This document shows, piece after piece, positions 55,010 to 62,767 of a stretch of 64,000 nt of DNA. Made by a program: the position numbers and the translations under genes. The stretch's first letter is position 1. Each line of letters begins with the position of its first letter. Source of the DNA: Flavobacterium kayseriense. Its GTDB lineage: Bacteria; Bacteroidota; Bacteroidia; Flavobacteriales; Flavobacteriaceae. Below the pieces are notes generated by a model. The model did not search any database and was not told the origin of the DNA. It saw only the letters and a list, made by a program, of their open reading frames with translations. The stretch covers positions 1,300,744 through 1,364,743 of the forward strand of contig NZ_JACRUI010000001.1 of assembly GCF_014305095.1 (NCBI RefSeq). The letters run 5' to 3'.

Positions 55010-56287
55010 ATGAGAGAAGACTTTCTGCATTACCTTTGGAAGCATAAGAAAATAGATGTTTTAAATCTTCGCACTACAAATAATGAGGAGATTCAAATCA
55101 TAAATGGAGGCCAATATTTAGAAACGGCTGGTCCGGATTTTTTTAATGCTCAAATTACCATAGGCAATCAAAAATGGGCTGGTAATGTCGAAATACATTT
55201 GAAATCTTCAGATTGGTATGTGCACAATCACGAGCGCGATGAATCCTACGAAAATGTAATTTTACATGTTGTATGGGAACATGATACCGATATTTACAGG
55301 AAGGATAATAGTATTATTCCGGTCTTGGAATTGTGTAATTATGTAGATCACCATCTTCTTCAAAAATACCAATCGCTAATCGCTCCTAAGTCGTGGATAT
55401 TTTGTGAGAAAGATATTCATTCAATAGATAGTTTTGCCTTAAACAATTGGCGGGAACGACTCTTTTTAGAACGTTTAGAACGTAAGGTACAGCCTATATT
55501 CGATTTATTGGAACAAACTAATAATGATTGGGAAGGTGTCCTCTTTTGTATGTTAGCAAAAAATTTCGGATTGAATACTAATGGAGAATCTTTTTTTAAC
55601 ATGGCAAGCAGGATACCATTTTCGATCATTCGAAAAGAATCCTTTGATGTGATCAATCTCGAAGCTCTGTTTTATGGCGCAACGGGATTACTGGAGGATG
55701 ATAAGGAAGATGTGTACTATAGAGATCTAAAAGTGCGATATGATTATTTAGTGCACAAGTATCAGTTAGAAATTAGTAGTTGCAATAAGCTGCAATTTTT
55801 TAAACATAGACCAGATAATTTCCCAACCATTCGATTAGCACAATTAGCAAGTTTATACCATCATCAGTCTAATTTGTTTTCGCAGCTTATTGATATTACT
55901 AGTACGCTTGGGATTTACAGTATTTTTGATGTAACGGTTTCGGATTATTGGACGAACCATTATGTTTTTGATAAAGTTAGTCCAGATAAAAAGAAAAAAA
56001 TATCTCATTCTTTTATCGATTTGATCCTCGTAAATACAATTATTCCGTTACAGTTTGCCTATGCTAAAAGCCAAGGTAAGGAAGTTCTTGAAGATCTAAT
56101 TGCACTACTTAATCATGTTTCTACGGAGAAAAATATTATTGTTGAAAGGTTCTCAAACCTAGGTATTAAGTCTAATACTGCTTTTGATTCACAATCATTA
56201 CTACAGTTAAAAAATGAGTATTGTAATAAATCGTTGTGTCTTAAGTGTAGTATTGGAACTATATTGCTAAAAAATGATTCACTTTAA
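55010..56287 (+). CDS. DUF2851 family protein
   Basis: 425 aa, cytoplasmic. The conserved N-terminal region of DUF2851 (INGGQYLETAGPDFFNAQITIG; GNVEIHLKSSDWYVHNH) and a C-terminal Cys cluster (YCNKSLCLKCSIG) are present. The Cys cluster may bind zinc. Function unknown. It stands in the same direction as the exonuclease gene and the PspC gene. Confidence 0.9.
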   Translation: MREDFLHYLWKHKKIDVLNLRTTNNEEIQIINGGQYLETAGPDFFNAQITIGNQKWAGNVEIHLKSSDWYVHNHERDESYENVILHVVWEHDTDIYRKDNSIIPVLELCNYVDHHLLQKYQSLIAPKSWIFCEKDIHSIDSFALNNWRERLFLERLERKVQPIFDLLEQTNNDWEGVLFCMLAKNFGLNTNGESFFNMASRIPFSIIRKESFDVINLEALFYGATGLLEDDKEDVYYRDLKVRYDYLVHKYQLEISSCNKLQFFKHRPDNFPTIRLAQLASLYHHQSNLFSQLIDITSTLGIYSIFDVTVSDYWTNHYVFDKVSPDKKKKISHSFIDLILVNTIIPLQFAYAKSQGKEVLEDLIALLNHVSTEKNIIVERFSNLGIKSNTAFDSQSLLQLKNEYCNKSLCLKCSIGTILLKNDSL

Positions 56288-56340
56288 TTTTGTCTATCTA
56301 AGTTAGATTAATGTATTTTTGTATTATATAGTAGCTAAAA

Positions 56341-56580
56341 ATGAGTCAAAAAACACCAAGAGTAATAAAGCTAAAGTTTTTCTTTGAGAAATACGGATTT
56401 CACGTTTCCTCTCGTCTCGCTGATAGTTTAGGAATGCGAGTTACTAGTGTGCGATTGTTTTTTATTTATGTGTCTTTTGTTACAGCGGGTTTGTGGTTTG
56501 GAGTTTATTTAACGTTAGCTTTTTGGATAAAACTCAAAGATTTAATTAGAGCAAAAAGAACTTCTGTTTTTGATTTATAA
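56341..56580 (+). CDS. PspC-like membrane protein
   Basis: 79 aa. A PspC-domain pattern: a short N-terminal amphipathic part (FFFEKYGFHVSSRLADSLGM), RVTSVRLFFIYVSFVTAG as the membrane segment, and WFGVYLTLAFWIKL. It is shorter than E. coli PspC and lacks the C-terminal leucine zipper. No other psp genes nearby. Likely an inner-membrane protein. Confidence 0.8.
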   Translation: MSQKTPRVIKLKFFFEKYGFHVSSRLADSLGMRVTSVRLFFIYVSFVTAGLWFGVYLTLAFWIKLKDLIRAKRTSVFDL

Positions 56581-56590
56581 ATACTTATAA

Positions 56591-56640
56591 AAATAAAAAG
56601 GGACTAAAAGCTTAATGCTTTTAGTCCCTTTTTATTTTGG
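56591..56640. terminator. Bidirectional terminator between the PspC-like gene and the permease
   Basis: Perfect 21-bp arms (56591-56611 and 56617-56637) with a 5-nt loop. The longest perfect hairpin seen in the window; it can serve both convergent genes. Confidence 0.9.
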
Positions 56641-56658
56641 GTAGAGATGTACTACTTA

Positions 56659-58140
56659 TTATTTTTTGTTTGGATTATTTAAAATACTATTTCTTTTACC
56701 GTACAAGAAATAGATTACAACTCCAATAATCATCCAAATAGCTAGTCTTTCCCAACTTACAATAGGTAAACCTGCCATCAAAATTAAACAGATGATAACT
56801 CCTATAATAGGAAATACAGGTACAAATGGTACTCTGAACCCTCTTTCTGCATCGGGGTTTGTTTTTCTCATAACAATAACTCCAATACATACAAGTGCAA
56901 ATGCAAATAGTGTTCCGATACTTACCATGTGGCCAAGGTCTGATACAGGAACAAAACCAGCAAATATACTTACAAAAATCATAAAAAGAAGGTTTGTTTT
57001 ATATGGAGTTCTGTTTTTTGCATGTAGTGTACTGAAAAATTTTGGTAGTAGTCCATCAACACTCATACTGTAGAAAACTCTACTTTGTCCCATTAACATT
57101 ACTAGCATTACGGAGGTGTATCCTGCAATAATTGCAATAGTTAAGGCTGAGTTTAGAAATGTATAACCTGTTTTAGCAAAAGCAGTAGTAACAGGGCTAG
57201 CATCTCCTTTAAAGTTTAGGTAATTTTCTAAACCAGTTAAAACAAAAGCAAAAAGAACGTATAAAATGGTACAGATAATTAGTGACCCTAAGATACCAAT
57301 AGGCATTCCTTTTTGCGGGTCTTTAGCTTCCTGGGCAGCAGTTGATACAGCATCAAAACCAATGAAAGCAAAAAATACAACTCCAGCACCTCTAAGGATA
57401 CCACTCCAGCCGTAGTGTCCGAAATAATCGCTGCTAAAGAAATTCAAAAAGGACATTTTTCCTGAATTCATTAATTCTTCACCTTCGTTTACTGGAATGA
57501 AAGGAGTGTGGTTTGCTCCATCGATGAAACCCCATCCTAAAGCAATGAATACAACAACAACAGTTACTTTTAGGATAACCAAAATATTGTTTATCAAAGC
57601 AGATTCTTTCGTTCCTCTAATTAATAGTAGAGAAAGAAGACAAATGATTAATATTGATGGTAAATTGATGATTCCTGGAGTAGCATCCCAAGGTCCATGG
57701 AGTATGGACTGTGGAATATGAAATCCATATTGCCCCAAAAATTTATCTACATATTGAGACCAACTGACCGCTACAGTGGCTGCTCCCAAAGCATATTCAA
57801 GAACTAAATCCCAACCAATAATCCATGCTACAAATTCCCCCATTGTTGCATAAGAATAGGTGTAGGCGCTACCTGCAACAGGAATCATAGAAGCAAATTC
57901 TGCATAACAAAGTCCTGCAAAAGCACATCCAACTGCAGCCAGTATAAATGATAAAGTTACTGCCGGACCGGCATTATCTGCTGCTGCTATTCCAGTTAAT
58001 GAAAATAGACCAGCACCAATTATAGCTCCAACTCCAAGAGCAACAAGGGATCTTGCTGATAATGTTCTTTTCAGACCTTTTTCGTCTTCTGAAGCTTCAT
58101 TTAGTAAAACCGAGAGTGGTTTTGTTTTCCAAATTGACAT
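56659..58140 (-). CDS. Amino acid permease (APC superfamily)
   Basis: 493-aa inner-membrane transporter with about 12 predicted helices. The first is ALGVGAIIGAGLFSLTGIAA, the glycine-rich unwound substrate helix of APC transporters, and the second carries CYAEFASMIPVAGSAYTYSY. The length and the WKTKPLSVLL...LKRTLSARSLVALGVGAIIG opening fit the cationic amino acid transporter (CAT) branch. A -7 element TACATTTG (58171-58178) lies 30 bp upstream. Substrate not decidable. Confidence 0.9.
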   Translation of the reverse strand: MSIWKTKPLSVLLNEASEDEKGLKRTLSARSLVALGVGAIIGAGLFSLTGIAAADNAGPAVTLSFILAAVGCAFAGLCYAEFASMIPVAGSAYTYSYATMGEFVAWIIGWDLVLEYALGAATVAVSWSQYVDKFLGQYGFHIPQSILHGPWDATPGIINLPSILIICLLSLLLIRGTKESALINNILVILKVTVVVVFIALGWGFIDGANHTPFIPVNEGEELMNSGKMSFLNFFSSDYFGHYGWSGILRGAGVVFFAFIGFDAVSTAAQEAKDPQKGMPIGILGSLIICTILYVLFAFVLTGLENYLNFKGDASPVTTAFAKTGYTFLNSALTIAIIAGYTSVMLVMLMGQSRVFYSMSVDGLLPKFFSTLHAKNRTPYKTNLLFMIFVSIFAGFVPVSDLGHMVSIGTLFAFALVCIGVIVMRKTNPDAERGFRVPFVPVFPIIGVIICLILMAGLPIVSWERLAIWMIIGVVIYFLYGKRNSILNNPNKK

Positions 58141-58404
58141 ATATTTATTGGTTTAATTGTTATAAGTGGTCAAATGTATTATTATATTATAAAAAATAAA
58201 AATAATTATAGAATTTAAAATCGAAAATAAATTTTAAAACTCTATTGAATATTTTTATAATGTGTAATTATTTCATTTATTTAATTGTAATTCCTTATAA
58301 ACCATCTTAATTTACTAGTAAATAGTAGTAATCTTTTTTTTAAATTTAACCCTATTTGTCTTTTATATTTTATAATTTTAAACGTGGGCAATTGTACCAG
58401 TGCT
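58141..58404. other. AT-rich gap between divergent genes
   Basis: About 260 bp, very AT-rich. It holds the permease promoter at 58171-58178; I see no reading frame or RNA gene. Confidence 0.4.
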
Positions 58405-58438
58405 ATTCGCTTTAATTGCGATAGTAATTTAAGCGAAT
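58405..58438. repeat. Short palindrome related to the intergenic element family
   Basis: ATTCGCTTTAATT (58405-58417) and AATTTAAGCGAAT (58426-58438) pair with one shift. The word GCTATTCGC at the left and GCGATAGT in the loop are the end words of the family, so this may be a minimal, centre-less copy. It ends 6 bp before the next ATG. Confidence 0.45.
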
Positions 58439-58444
58439 TTATAT

Positions 58445-59332
58445 ATGGATTTAAAAAGCGTTGTTACTTATTTTAGATTTTCTAAAGAGCAATCTGCTGG
58501 TGTTTTGTCTTTATTTGTAGTCGTTATTGTTTTGCAATTTTGCAATTTTTATTTGGATTTTGGAAAAGATGTAGAGGATGATCCAAATAAACAATCGTGG
58601 ATGGCAAACCAAATTGTTATTGATTCTTTAAAAAATTCCTATTCAAGAGCAGTACCTAAAGTGTATCCTTTCAATCCTAATTTCATTTCAGATGCCAAAG
58701 GCTATAGGCTGGGTATGTCTATTGATGAAATTGATCGCTTGTTAGCTTATCGTAAGTTAAATAAATACGTTAATTCGGCTAATGAATTTCAAGAAGTAAC
58801 TTTAGTTTCGGATTCGTTATTGCGTTCAATTAGTCCTTATTTTAAATTTCCAGATTGGGTTAAGAATAAAAAATTTTCTACGTACAAGAAGTATGAGAAT
58901 CATATTGGATTTGCCAAGACAGAAAAAATAGTTTTAAAGGATATTAATTCTGCAACCCCAGAAGATTTAATAAAAGTGTATGGTGTGGGTCAAGTTTTAT
59001 CTGAAAGAATTATAAAGTTAAGGGAAACTGTTGGTGGAATAGTATCGATGGATCAAATGAGTGATGTTTGGGGATTGTCTCCGGATGTTATTGACAAGAT
59101 TAAATTGTCATTTAAAGTCATAACAATACCCGTTGTCAAAAAAATAGATATAAATAACGCATCCGTAAAGGAACTAGGGCAGTTTTTGTATTTTAAAAAT
59201 GGTTTAGCTCGGGAAATTGTTATTTATCGTAGTATGAACGGAGATTTTACAAATATTGAGGATTTAACAAAAATAAAGGGCTTTCCTGTTGAAAAGAGAA
59301 ATATAATTGCTTTATATTTGGACTTTCGTTAG
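58445..59332 (+). CDS. Helix-hairpin-helix domain membrane-anchored protein (ComEA-like)
   Basis: 295 aa. An N-terminal membrane helix (about 18-35) is followed by a linker and three HhH-like modules: YRLGMSIDEIDRLLAYRKLN near 85, INSATPEDLIKVYGVGQVLSERI near 165 and INNASVKELGQFLYFKNGLAREI near 230. The repeats resemble ComEA, which binds DNA during uptake, but this protein is larger and widespread in Bacteroidota without known competence function. Confidence 0.85.
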   Translation: MDLKSVVTYFRFSKEQSAGVLSLFVVVIVLQFCNFYLDFGKDVEDDPNKQSWMANQIVIDSLKNSYSRAVPKVYPFNPNFISDAKGYRLGMSIDEIDRLLAYRKLNKYVNSANEFQEVTLVSDSLLRSISPYFKFPDWVKNKKFSTYKKYENHIGFAKTEKIVLKDINSATPEDLIKVYGVGQVLSERIIKLRETVGGIVSMDQMSDVWGLSPDVIDKIKLSFKVITIPVVKKIDINNASVKELGQFLYFKNGLAREIVIYRSMNGDFTNIEDLTKIKGFPVEKRNIIALYLDFR

Positions 59333-59500
59333 AGATGCGTAATTTTGAGGTTACTGGGCAGCTATGTTGCTTCTGCAATGGGACTGTTTTAGGAAAGAAA
59401 AATCCATCATTGTAAATATTCTACGATTAATGATATAGTGGCTCGCATAATTGAGAGCAGTTTTGTTATTTTAAATTAATTTTCAAAAATTATAAGTTAT
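59333..59500. other. Short intergenic gap
   Basis: 168 bp. Contains GGGCAGCTATGTTGCTTCTGC, perhaps a worn copy of the palindromic family; otherwise I see nothing definite. Confidence 0.3.
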
Positions 59501-60670
59501 ATGAATTCAAGTTATTTTACCGAAGAGCATCAATCGTTTAGAGAGAGTTTGAGAGGTTTTTTAGTTAAAGAAGTGGTTCCGCATATTGAGAAGTGGGAAA
59601 AAACCGGCACCATTGAACGTTTTATATGGAAAAAATTTGGTGACATGGGGTTTTTCGGAATTTCATATCCAGAAGCATACGGAGGTTTAAATTTAGATTT
59701 ATTTTACACCGTTATATTTTTAGAGGAACTTCAAAAGATTAAATCTTCCGGTTTTGCTGCTGCAATGTGGGCTCATGCTTACTTGGCAATGACGCATTTA
59801 AACGCGGAAGGCGATGAAAGAATTAAGCAAGATTATTTAGCCCCAAGTATAGCGGGGGATTTGATAGGGGCGTTGTGTATTTCTGAGCCTTTTGGAGGTA
59901 GTGATGTGGCAGGTATGCGTACTAATGCTATTAAAAAAGGAGATAAGTATGTTTTAAATGGTTCTAAAACATTTATTACTAACGGTGTTTATGCTGACTA
60001 TTATATTGTTGCTGCTAAAACAGATTTAGAGGCAGGTAATAAAGGGATTAGTATCTTTTTAGTTGATACTAAAACACAAGGTGTCTCGGCGACTAAACTA
60101 GATAAGTTAGGTTGGAGAGCTTCTGATACTGCTGAAATTGCATTTGATAATGTTGAAATTCCGTTAGAGAATTTGATGGGAGAAGAAGGGAAAGGGTTTC
60201 CTTATATCATGCAGCATTTTGCTTTAGAGCGTCTGATTATGGCTATTAATGGTCATGCAAGAGCAGAATATGCTTTAGAGTATACCATTGATTATATGTC
60301 ACAACGTGAAGCATTTGGAACTACAATTGATAAATTTCAGGCTTTAAGACATACTATAGTCGAACATGCAACTGAGGTAGAACATTGTAAGGTGTTTAAT
60401 TATGCGGCTGTGGCTCGTTTAGACAAGGGAGAGTATGTAGTGAAAGAAGCCACTATGGCTAAATTAAAGTCGACTAAAGTAGCTGACGAGGCAATTTACA
60501 GCTGCCTGCAAATGTTGGGTGGATACGGTTATATGGAGGAATATCCTTTGGCCCGTTTGTTACGAGATAGTCGTTTAGGTCCTATTGGTGGGGGAACTTC
60601 AGAGATTTTGAAGGAGATTCTATCAAAAATGATCATCGATAAACAAAATTACAAGCCAGCGGTTAAATAA
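59501..60670 (+). CDS. Acyl-CoA dehydrogenase
   Basis: 389-aa FAD enzyme catalysing the first step of acyl-CoA oxidation. The N-terminal helical domain, then CISEPFGGSDVAGM (substrate and FAD contacts) near residue 127, FITNGVYADYY near 155, and the C-terminal helical domain with MLGGYGYMEEYPLARLLRDSR. The signature GGGTSEIL near 367 follows. The catalytic Glu is expected in the EEYP region. Substrate chain length unknown. Monocistronic, with a terminator. Confidence 0.93.
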   Translation: MNSSYFTEEHQSFRESLRGFLVKEVVPHIEKWEKTGTIERFIWKKFGDMGFFGISYPEAYGGLNLDLFYTVIFLEELQKIKSSGFAAAMWAHAYLAMTHLNAEGDERIKQDYLAPSIAGDLIGALCISEPFGGSDVAGMRTNAIKKGDKYVLNGSKTFITNGVYADYYIVAAKTDLEAGNKGISIFLVDTKTQGVSATKLDKLGWRASDTAEIAFDNVEIPLENLMGEEGKGFPYIMQHFALERLIMAINGHARAEYALEYTIDYMSQREAFGTTIDKFQALRHTIVEHATEVEHCKVFNYAAVARLDKGEYVVKEATMAKLKSTKVADEAIYSCLQMLGGYGYMEEYPLARLLRDSRLGPIGGGTSEILKEILSKMIIDKQNYKPAVK

Positions 60671-60696
60671 GAAATTATTTTATATCGCATTAATAA

Positions 60697-60730
60697 GAGA
60701 GTCAATAGTTATTTATTGACTCTTTTTTTG
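60697..60730 (+). terminator. Terminator of the acyl-CoA dehydrogenase gene
   Basis: AGAGTCAATA and TATTGACTCT (60698-60707, 60714-60723) followed by T7. Confidence 0.82.
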
Positions 60731-60736
60731 TGTGAA

Positions 60737-60795
60737 GGATAGTAGTGAAAATCCTTTAGGAAGCTTTGCTTACTAAAAGATTGTAGCGGATAGCC
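60737..60795. repeat. Intergenic palindromic element, copy G (inverted)
   Basis: In reverse orientation relative to copy A: GGATAGTAGTGAAAATCC at the left and AGATTGTAGCGGATAGCC at the right, with central CTTTAGGAAGC/GCTTACTAAAAG. The reverse complement aligns closely with copy A. It lies between the acyl-CoA dehydrogenase terminator and the rpsU promoter. Confidence 0.78.
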
Positions 60796-60872
60796 TGACG
60801 GCAAAGGCAAGAGTCTGGTGAAGTAATAAGGTGATTTTGCCGGCACACCTAAAATATTTTGCAATTCATAGG

Positions 60873-60900
60873 TTGTAAGTCAAAATATTGATTACTTTTG
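60873..60900 (+). promoter_or_regulatory. Promoter of rpsU
   Basis: TTG (60873-60875), a 17-bp spacer and TACTTTTG (60893-60900). The 5' leader is about 25 nt and consists mostly of the ribosome-binding site. Confidence 0.6.
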
Positions 60901-60911
60901 CACACTTAACG

Positions 60912-60921
60912 AAAGGGGGTG
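60912..60921 (+). promoter_or_regulatory. Strong Shine-Dalgarno site of rpsU
   Basis: AAAGGGGGTG can pair with all ten bases of the 16S rRNA tail CACCUCCUUU, with one G-U wobble, 8 nt before the rpsU ATG. Nearly every other gene here lacks such a site. In Flavobacterium bS21, together with bS18 and bS6, hides the anti-Shine-Dalgarno, so a strong site on rpsU itself fits autoregulation. Confidence 0.85.
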
Positions 60922-60929
60922 TCAATATT

Positions 60930-61124
60930 ATGTTAATTATACCAATTAAAGACGGAGAAAATATAGATAGAGCATTAAAGCGCTACAAAAGAAAGTTTGA
61001 TAAAACAGGAACTGTTCGTCAACTAAGAGCACGTACAGCTTTTATTAAGCCTTCTGTAAAAAATAGAATCAAAATTCAAAAAGCTGCTTACATCCAAAAC
61101 ATGAAAGACGGTTTAGAGAGTTAA
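60930..61124 (+). CDS. rpsU: 30S ribosomal protein bS21
   Basis: 64 aa, the full small subunit protein (MLIIPIKDGENIDRALKRYK...), basic throughout. The ATG at 60930 is fixed by the Shine-Dalgarno site and by homology; in-frame codons upstream to 60888 run through the promoter. In Bacteroidota this protein helps sequester the 16S rRNA 3' end. First gene of the translation block with xerC, hpf, tRNAs and tuf. Confidence 0.96.
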   Translation: MLIIPIKDGENIDRALKRYKRKFDKTGTVRQLRARTAFIKPSVKNRIKIQKAAYIQNMKDGLES

Positions 61125-61149
61125 GATTATCTTTTTAGATTAAATACAT

Positions 61150-61196
61150 GCCGTTAGTCATTAAAGTTTTTTAACTTTGAGGCTAACGGTTTTTTA
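61150..61196 (+). terminator. Terminator of rpsU overlapping the promoter of xerC
   Basis: CCGTTAG (61151-61157) pairs with CTAACGG (61183-61189) and an inner AAAGTT/AACTTT stem lies between, followed by T6. The inner arm is part of TAACTTTG (61172-61179), a perfect -7 element 22 bp before xerC. Confidence 0.7.
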
Positions 61197-61201
61197 TTTT
61201 T

Positions 61202-62095
61202 ATGATTACTTCCACAGTTGCATTTCGAGATTATTTAGAAAAGGAAAAAAAATATTCTCTTCATACGGTAAGTGGTTACTTGAGAGACATAAAGAGTTTT
61301 GCTGATTACAATGAGATTCATTATGGTGAAAGTGAAATTGATAAAGCTAATTATTCTCAAATTAGAGCTTGGATTGTTTCGCTTGTCGATGAAGGTAAGT
61401 CTACTGTTTCGGTTAATAGGAAAGTGTCTTCGTTGAAGGCTTTTTATAAATTTTTATTAAAGAGTAAACAAATCCGCCTAAGTCCATTAATGAAGCATAA
61501 GGCTTTGAAAACAGCGACTATACTTCAGATCCCTTTTTCCGAGAAAGAAGTTGCTTTGGCCTTATCTCTATATAGTAGGCCTGTAGGGTTTGAGCAAACA
61601 AGGAATAACCTTATAGTTGATTTGTTTTATACCACCGGGATTAGACGGGCTGAATTGATTCATCTTAAGATAAGCGATATTGATTTTTCGGGTGAATTAA
61701 TAAAAGTTTTAGGAAAACGTAATAAAGAACGTTTGGTTCCGATTTTACCTGTTTTAATTGAGCGCCTCTTAGTGTATAAAAGCGAGAGGGCTTTGCTAGA
61801 GAGTGTTGTGGATTTAGACTATTTTTTTCTATCTAAAAAAGGGGTAAAACTAAATGAATCCTTTGTTTATCGTTTAATAAATACTTACTTTAGTGCAGTC
61901 TCTGATAAAGTAAAAAAGAGTCCGCATATCTTAAGGCATACGTTTGCGACTCATTTACTAAATAATGGAGCTGATTTGAATTCGGTTAAGGAGTTACTAG
62001 GTCATGCTAGTTTAGCGTCTACACAAGTTTATACGCATAGTAGTTTGTCTGAGCTCAAAAAGGTGTATAAACAATCGCATCCTAGAAGTAAGTAG
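61202..62095 (+). CDS. xerC: Tyrosine recombinase XerC/XerD
   Basis: 297 aa. N-terminal SAM-like DNA-binding domain (about 5-88) and a catalytic domain with all active-site residues: Arg148 (TTGIRRAEL), His242 and Arg245 (HILRHTFATHLL), His268 (LLGHASLAS) and Tyr277 (QVYTH). Acts with its partner at dif to resolve chromosome dimers. Length and position next to rpsU and hpf are typical of the flavobacterial chromosomal Xer; XerC against XerD is not decided by sequence here. Confidence 0.94.
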   Translation: MITSTVAFRDYLEKEKKYSLHTVSGYLRDIKSFADYNEIHYGESEIDKANYSQIRAWIVSLVDEGKSTVSVNRKVSSLKAFYKFLLKSKQIRLSPLMKHKALKTATILQIPFSEKEVALALSLYSRPVGFEQTRNNLIVDLFYTTGIRRAELIHLKISDIDFSGELIKVLGKRNKERLVPILPVLIERLLVYKSERALLESVVDLDYFFLSKKGVKLNESFVYRLINTYFSAVSDKVKKSPHILRHTFATHLLNNGADLNSVKELLGHASLASTQVYTHSSLSELKKVYKQSHPRSK

Positions 62096-62133
62096 TAATT
62101 CTGTTGTAATTAATCTTTTAAAAAATATTTATT

Positions 62134-62436
62134 ATGAAAGTAAATGTTCATGCTGTTAACTTTTCAGTTGACGCTAAGCTAGTGGGTTTTATTCAAGAAA
62201 GAATGGATAAGTTAGAAAAGTACTATGACAAAGTCGTTTCTGCCGATGTGTATTTGAAAGTCGAAAACACAAGCGATAAAGAAAATAAGATTGCAGAAAT
62301 AAAGATAAATGTTCCAGGTGATGATTTTGTTGTAAAAAAACAGTGCAAAAGCTTTGAGGAGGCGATAGAATTAGTTGCCGATTCATTAGAAAGATTGTTG
62401 GTAAAAAGAAAAGAAAAAATAAGAACACATATATAA
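62134..62436 (+). CDS. hpf: Ribosome hibernation-promoting factor (HPF/RaiA family)
   Basis: 100 aa, short form: a single beta-alpha-beta-beta-beta-alpha ribosome-binding domain (VHAVNFSVDAKLVGFIQERMDKLEKYYDKV...VADSLERLLVKRKEK). It lacks the dimerising C-terminal domain of long HPF, so it probably acts as a short HPF/YfiA-type factor blocking the A and P sites. In line with xerC upstream and the tRNA-tuf operon downstream. Confidence 0.93.
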   Translation: MKVNVHAVNFSVDAKLVGFIQERMDKLEKYYDKVVSADVYLKVENTSDKENKIAEIKINVPGDDFVVKKQCKSFEEAIELVADSLERLLVKRKEKIRTHI

Positions 62437-62460
62437 TGTAAATTTTTTTAAAAAAATGTT

Positions 62461-62489
62461 TTGATTCAGAGATAAAATCTATACATTTG
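62461..62489 (+). promoter_or_regulatory. Promoter of the tRNA-tuf operon
   Basis: TTG (62461-62463), an 18-bp spacer and TACATTTG (62482-62489). A terminator-like hairpin begins two bases downstream. Confidence 0.7.
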
Positions 62490-62490
62490 C

Positions 62491-62518
62491 AGTCCGTTAG
62501 AAATAGCGGACTTTTTTA
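62491..62518 (+). terminator. Hairpin with T run at the start of the tRNA-tuf operon
   Basis: AGTCCG (62491-62496) and CGGACT (62507-62512) followed by T6. It can be the terminator of hpf; since it starts right after the -7 element it would also be the first structure of the tRNA-tuf transcript. Confidence 0.6.
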
Positions 62519-62525
62519 TTGAATT

Positions 62526-62599
62526 GCCAGCGTAGCTCAGTTGGCTAGAGCAGCTGATTTGTAATCAGCAGGTCGTGGGTTCGAGTCCCTCCGCCGGCT
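62526..62599 (+). tRNA. tRNA-Thr (TGT)
   Basis: 74 nt, anticodon TGT in loop TTTGTAA, anticodon stem GCTGA/TCAGC, T loop TTCGAGT. The acceptor stem GCCAGCG/CGCCGGC has an A4-C69 mismatch and the T stem a T-T mismatch. CCA not encoded. Confidence 0.9.
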
Positions 62600-62645
62600 C
62601 TACTGAAACTGAGGTTTTTGAAATGATGTAAGGCAATAAAAAAGA

Positions 62646-62726
62646 GGGGAGATACTCAAGCGGCCAACGAGGGCAGACTGTAAATCTGCTGTGTAAACTT
62701 CGCAGGTTCGAATCCTGCTCTCCCCA
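62646..62726 (+). tRNA. tRNA-Tyr (GTA)
   Basis: 81 nt, anticodon GTA, class II with a long variable arm. Acceptor stem GGGGAGA/TCTCCCC is perfect and A is at position 73. Confidence 0.93.
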
Positions 62727-62767
62727 CAATAAGAATGCTAGAGTCGCTTCTAGATTCTAAGAACTCT

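Noticed and set aside
4442..60795. Insertion sequences or a CRISPR array as the source of the repeated elements
   Set aside because: The copies are single, scattered, differ in the centre and carry no transposase or regular spacing.
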